DNA from: Lachnospiraceae bacterium
Lineage (GTDB): Bacteria > Bacillota_A > Clostridia > Lachnospirales > Lachnospiraceae
DNA: 8,603 bases
Direction: 5' to 3'
Assembly: GCA_017634255.1 (NCBI GenBank)
Contig: JAGBNT010000008.1
Span: forward strand, 1 to 8,603
In this document: positions 5,294-8,603 of the stretch, piece after piece
Layout of the letters: every line of letters starts with the position of its first letter
How positions within the stretch are numbered: position 1 is the stretch's first letter
Notes under the pieces: generated by a model
Database searches by the model: none
Seen by the model: only the letters and a program-made list of their open reading frames with translations
What the model was told of the DNA's origin: nothing
Translations under genes and position numbers: made by a program

Positions 5294-6369
5294 AGAGAAA
5301 GATCTCTGCCCTCTTTGTACTTATCCTGATCCCCTGCCTGCTGTTAAGCTCCTGTGCCGGAGCAAATAGCGACGTCGTCCAAAAGACGGTTTCCGGCGGG
5401 AACACTATCACCGTATTGAATTACGGAGAATATATCGACCGCTCGGTGCTGGAGGATTTTTATAAGGAAACGGGCATCAATGTCCTCTACGAGGAAGCCA
5501 CGACTCCCGAGGAAATGTACGCCAAATATATGGGAGGCGCCATTAACTATGACCTTATCTGCACCTCTGACTATATGGCAGCAAAGCTCTGTAACGAAGG
5601 CGAGCTGCTTCCGCTCGATTTCAGCAAATTCCAGTATATAGACAACATCGATCCCCGCTATATGGAGATGACCGCAGGATTTGATCCCGGCAATCTCTAC
5701 TTCCTGCCCTACTTTTGGGGCACTGTCGGTATCCTCTACAACGCCTCAATGGTCCATGGGGAAGTGGACAGCTGGGAGGTGCTCTTTAACGGGGAATATT
5801 CCGGAGATATCATTATGCAGAACAGTATAAGGGATGCATATATGTGTGCCCTCAAATATCTGGGCTACTCCTTAAACACCACAGACCGCAATGAGCTCCT
5901 TGAGGCTCAGGAGCTTCTTCTAAACCAGAAAAAGGATGTGGAGGCATATTTCGTGGACGAGGTGAGGGAGGAAATGGTAGCCGGAAATGCCGCCATTGCT
6001 GTTATCTATTCCGGAGAGGCCTATCTTGCAAACGAGTATGACCCGAACCTTGAATACGTCGTTCCCAAGGAGGGAACCAACCTGTGGATAGATGTCTGGT
6101 GCATGACAAAGCGCTGTGCTTCACCGGACAATGCAAGGAAATTCCTGGATTACCTTTGTCGTGAGGACATAGCCCTGAGAAATTTTGAGGAGATATACTA
6201 TCCTACCGTTAACAAAGCTATTTATGACGAGCTGGAGCCGGAGATACTGGAGGATGAGATGATATTTCCCAATGATGAGGTTATAGATAATTCCGAGGTC
6301 AACATCCCTTTAGATAACGATACAACTGAGTTTCTCGGAAATCTCTGGAAGGAGCTTAAGGTATATTAA
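5290..6369 (+). CDS. potD: Polyamine-binding lipoprotein PotD
   Basis: Extracytoplasmic substrate-binding protein that captures polyamine and delivers it to PotB/PotC. It has a lipoprotein signal peptide: KRK, hydrophobic core, lipobox LSSC with Cys22 as the anchoring residue. The mature part is a two-lobed binding protein of the PotD type. Compared with the E. coli PotD sequence as I recall it, the ligand residues Trp266, Asp268 (LWID), Tyr304 (YYPTVN), Ser93, Tyr95 and Tyr48 are kept. Changes are Trp34 to Tyr45, Thr35 to Gly46, Asp168 to Ser179, Glu171 to Asp182, Trp229 to Tyr240 and Gln327 to Asn338. Length is 359 residues against 348 in E. coli. It overlaps potC by 4 nt and its stop abuts potB. 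Specificity (spermidine or putrescine) cannot be read from the sequence. Confidence 0.93.
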   Translation: MKRKISALFVLILIPCLLLSSCAGANSDVVQKTVSGGNTITVLNYGEYIDRSVLEDFYKETGINVLYEEATTPEEMYAKYMGGAINYDLICTSDYMAAKLCNEGELLPLDFSKFQYIDNIDPRYMEMTAGFDPGNLYFLPYFWGTVGILYNASMVHGEVDSWEVLFNGEYSGDIIMQNSIRDAYMCALKYLGYSLNTTDRNELLEAQELLLNQKKDVEAYFVDEVREEMVAGNAAIAVIYSGEAYLANEYDPNLEYVVPKEGTNLWIDVWCMTKRCASPDNARKFLDYLCREDIALRNFEEIYYPTVNKAIYDELEPEILEDEMIFPNDEVIDNSEVNIPLDNDTTEFLGNLWKELKVY

Positions 6370-7167
6370 ATGTCAACTAGATTAAAAAGAAGCCTTTTGG
6401 CATCGCCCTATATATTCTGGATTATACTGTTTACCCTTATACCCTTTATAATGCTCCTTGCCTATGCATTTATAAATGACAGCGGAGCACTTACAGGAGA
6501 GTATATCCTGGCTATCACTGAGCCGGTTCATTTAAAGGCGCTGTGGCTGTCGATAAGGCTTTCTGTTTTATGCACCCTTATCTGCCTGGTACTCTCCTAT
6601 CCCCTTGCCCTTTGCATGCGCTCCCTTCACCTTGGCAGGAAGCTGATACAAACGGCAATAGTCATTATTCCCATGTGGATGAACTTTGTCTTAAGGATAA
6701 TGAGCTGGCAGATAATACTTTCCAAAAACGGCATTTTAAACACCTTCCTTGCCGCCCTCGGACTTCCGCCCCAGGACCTTGGCAATTCCGTATACGCCAT
6801 AATGATAGGAATGGTCTACGACTACCTGCCATTTATGCTGCTGCCTATTTATAATTCTGTTGCTTCTGTGGGAAATGATGTCCTGGAGGCTGCGCAGGAT
6901 CTGGGGGCTGAGCCGCTTAAGGTGCTGTTTCGGATCATGCTGCCGCTTACGATGCCCGGCATAATCAGCGGCATCGTCATGGTCTTTACTCCCGCCCTTA
7001 CGACCTTTGCTATCTCTGATATGCTGGGTGGAGGAAAGGTTATGCTGATCGGAAATATCATTGAGCAGGAGTTTCTTTCTACGACAAACTGGCACCTGGG
7101 CTCCGGTCTCTCTCTGACACTGATGATCTTCGTCCTGCTGGGCATCGTCCTTGACCCTGAAGAATAA
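6370..7167 (+). CDS. potB: Spermidine/putrescine ABC transporter permease PotB
   Basis: Second permease subunit of the polyamine importer. Helices are seen at about 12-34, 60-85, 95-118, 140-163, 192-215 and 245-261. The EAA loop starts at EAAQDLGAEP (173-182) and runs to MPG (195-197). LRIMSWQIILSKNGILN (108-124) is the PotB-type segment. The ATG directly follows the potD stop, with AAGG 8 nt upstream. The gene is last in the operon, whereas potB usually precedes potC. The C-terminus, IVLDPEE, ends soon after the last helix, so the protein is a little shorter than the usual 270-285 residues; the cytoplasmic tail may have lost several residues. All expected functional parts remain. Confidence 0.92.
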   Translation: MSTRLKRSLLASPYIFWIILFTLIPFIMLLAYAFINDSGALTGEYILAITEPVHLKALWLSIRLSVLCTLICLVLSYPLALCMRSLHLGRKLIQTAIVIIPMWMNFVLRIMSWQIILSKNGILNTFLAALGLPPQDLGNSVYAIMIGMVYDYLPFMLLPIYNSVASVGNDVLEAAQDLGAEPLKVLFRIMLPLTMPGIISGIVMVFTPALTTFAISDMLGGGKVMLIGNIIEQEFLSTTNWHLGSGLSLTLMIFVLLGIVLDPEE

Positions 7168-7186
7168 TAGGGGGCTGTCGCAATAA
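7168..7186. other. Short convergent gap between potB and trkH
   Basis: Only 19 nt separate the two convergent stops. GGGGGCTGTCGCA (7170-7182) looks like one arm of a Firmicutes terminator hairpin, but no complementary arm or T-run is present on either side. I see no complete terminator here. Confidence 0.5.
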
Positions 7187-8602
7187 TTAGTGTTTCACAG
7201 TCCAGGTCTTGCGTGCGAAGAGCACAATGATCGGGAATATCTCCAGCCTTCCTGCCAGCATACAAAAGATCATGACCGCCTTCGAAAGCCCGCTGTACTG
7301 CGCATAATTAAGCGCAGGTCCCACCCTGTCCAGTCCGGGACCAATATTATTAAAGCACGCCAGCACAGCCGAAACATTCGTCTCTATCGAAAACCCGTCA
7401 ACGGTAATGACAAGAAAGCTCACCATCAGGATAATTATATACACCGCCAGATAGGCGTTAGTATTATCCACTATCTTTTCATCCACCACATTCCCGTTAA
7501 ACCTTATAGTATCCACATGCCTTGGATAGAGCAGCTTCTTCAGCCCTCTTCCGCTGGATTTTATCAGCAGTATTATCCTCGACCACTTCATTCCTCCGCC
7601 CGTACTTCCCGCACAGGCTCCGGGTATCATAAGGCACAAGAGTATGGTCTTGGACATTACCGGCCAGGTATCGAAATCCGCAGTGGCATATCCCGTGGTG
7701 GTCATTATCGAGGCAACCTGAAAAGCCGCATGGGATACAGCCTGGCTAACGGTGGGGTAAAGCCTTATGATATTTGAGGTGATTATTATGGTGCTTGCCA
7801 GAAATATTCCCAAATATGCGCGAAGCTCCTCATCCACTGCCACTGCCTTCAGCTTCCTCATGAGTATCAGATAAAATATCGTAAAATTAACCCCGAAGAG
7901 GAACATGAATATAGTGGTAACGTTCTGCAGATACGGACTGTAGGAGGTTATTGAATCCGCCTTTATCCCGAAGCCTCCTGTTCCGGCGGTTCCAAAGGCG
8001 GTGCATAGCGCATCGAATAAGGGCATCTTTCCTGCCAGCAGGAAAAGTACATCCGCTACTGTCAGGGCAATATATATGATATAAAGTATCTTTGCTGTCT
8101 GCGAAAGCTTCGGGGAGAGCTTGCCGACACTGGGTCCCGGGCTCTCCGCCCTCATAAGGTGCAAGGTAAAGCCGCTGTTTCTTCCGTTAAGGGGAATTAT
8201 CGCAAGCACGAAGACCAGAACACCCATACCGCCTATCCAGTGTGAAAAGCTTCTCCAGTAAAGAAGCCCTCTCGACATACTCTCCACGTCGGGCACTATG
8301 GAGGCTCCGGTAGTCGTAAAGCCGGAAACCATCTCAAAGAGAGCATCTATGAATTTTGGGATCTGTCCTGAAAACCAGAATGGAAGACAGCCCAAAAGGG
8401 ACATCGCGATCCAGCTTAACCCCACGCATACAAAGCCCTCCCTGGCAAAAAAATGCATCTGGGCATTTCTTGAGATGAAAAAAAGTACGATAGAAACAAG
8501 GGCGATAATGCCTATGCTCAAAAGAAAGCTGCCGCTGACCGGATTATCCCCGTCAAAGACCGCAATAAAAAGGGCGGGAAGCATAAGTACCGCTTCCACC
8601 CC
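7187..8602 (-). CDS. trkH: TrkH/KtrB-family potassium uptake channel subunit, N-terminus cut by the window
   Basis: Membrane subunit of a Trk/Ktr potassium uptake system, which normally works with a cytoplasmic TrkA/KtrA regulator not in view. Numbered from the GTG at 8599, the four pore loops carry filter segments: SGFTTTGAS (92-100), GTAGTGGFG (203-211), MTTTGYATAD (299-308) and NNIGPGLD (417-424). The family motifs WIGGMG (121-126) and AGSTGGGMKWSR (330-341) are present. The length from 8599 is 470 residues, near full. That GTG is probably an internal Val: the frame stays open upstream (Gly-Val-Glu-Ala), and homologues have a further helix start of about 10-15 residues, so the true start lies beyond the right edge. 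It is convergent with potB and functionally unrelated to it except as cation transport. Assignment between TrkH and KtrB-like forms is uncertain; the family is certain. Confidence 0.92.
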   Translation of the reverse strand, partial: GVEAVLMLPALFIAVFDGDNPVSGSFLLSIGIIALVSIVLFFISRNAQMHFFAREGFVCVGLSWIAMSLLGCLPFWFSGQIPKFIDALFEMVSGFTTTGASIVPDVESMSRGLLYWRSFSHWIGGMGVLVFVLAIIPLNGRNSGFTLHLMRAESPGPSVGKLSPKLSQTAKILYIIYIALTVADVLFLLAGKMPLFDALCTAFGTAGTGGFGIKADSITSYSPYLQNVTTIFMFLFGVNFTIFYLILMRKLKAVAVDEELRAYLGIFLASTIIITSNIIRLYPTVSQAVSHAAFQVASIMTTTGYATADFDTWPVMSKTILLCLMIPGACAGSTGGGMKWSRIILLIKSSGRGLKKLLYPRHVDTIRFNGNVVDEKIVDNTNAYLAVYIIILMVSFLVITVDGFSIETNVSAVLACFNNIGPGLDRVGPALNYAQYSGLSKAVMIFCMLAGRLEIFPIIVLFARKTWTVKH

Positions 8603-8603
8603 C

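Noticed and set aside
7168..7186. Mobile element end or attachment site between potB and trkH
   Set aside because: Only one terminator-like arm is present. No inverted partner, target duplication or transposase remnant is visible.
7187..7777. 195-residue plus-strand frame opposite trkH
   Set aside because: Antisense shadow of the potassium channel gene, with basic, low-complexity content and no recognisable domain.
7187..8599. GTG at 8599 as the true start of trkH
   Set aside because: The frame stays open to the window edge, the GVEA segment fits the interior of the first helix, and no upstream ribosome site can be seen. The gene is therefore treated as partial.

Overview
The window looks like Lachnospiraceae or a related Clostridia chromosome (inference). 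Supporting signs are the NHLP-type peptide export genes, a DUF6311 membrane protein, Gram-positive style AAGGAG ribosome sites, a lipoprotein-type PotD and heavy ATA/AGG codon use. No rRNA, tRNA, CRISPR array or complete mobile element is visible.

Left part (1-1420, minus strand). This is the start of a small peptide export locus, read right to left. It holds a 56-residue double-glycine precursor with a predicted 14-residue product (IGEGPTPPRRKYSY), a terminator-like hairpin, a 74-residue stub of an HlyD-type secretion adaptor, and the N-terminal 307 residues of a C39-peptidase/ABC exporter that runs off the left edge. The likely scheme is that the exporter's C39 domain cuts the precursor after Gly-Gly and exports the product. 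No modification enzyme lies in view.

Intergenic part (1421-1723). This divergent control region separates the peptide locus from the polyamine operon. It contains a perfect 12-bp tandem repeat, a spaced 10-bp inverted repeat, candidate promoters in both directions and a small hairpin before potA.

Middle part (1724-7167, plus strand). This is a tightly packed polyamine (spermidine/putrescine) ABC transporter operon in the unusual order potA - DUF6311 membrane protein - potC - potD - potB. Gene junctions are overlaps or gaps of 0-1 nt, which suggests translational coupling. PotA is the ATPase, PotB and PotC are the permeases and PotD is the lipid-anchored binding protein. The DUF6311 protein, a predicted GT-C-like membrane protein, sits where potB usually lies and has no known role in polyamine uptake.

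Right part (7187-8602, minus strand). This is a TrkH/KtrB-type potassium channel subunit, convergent with potB and cut at its N-terminus by the window edge.

The points most worth a second look are the embedded DUF6311 gene, the stub adaptor beside an apparently intact exporter start, and the tiny precursor with its repeat-bearing control region.
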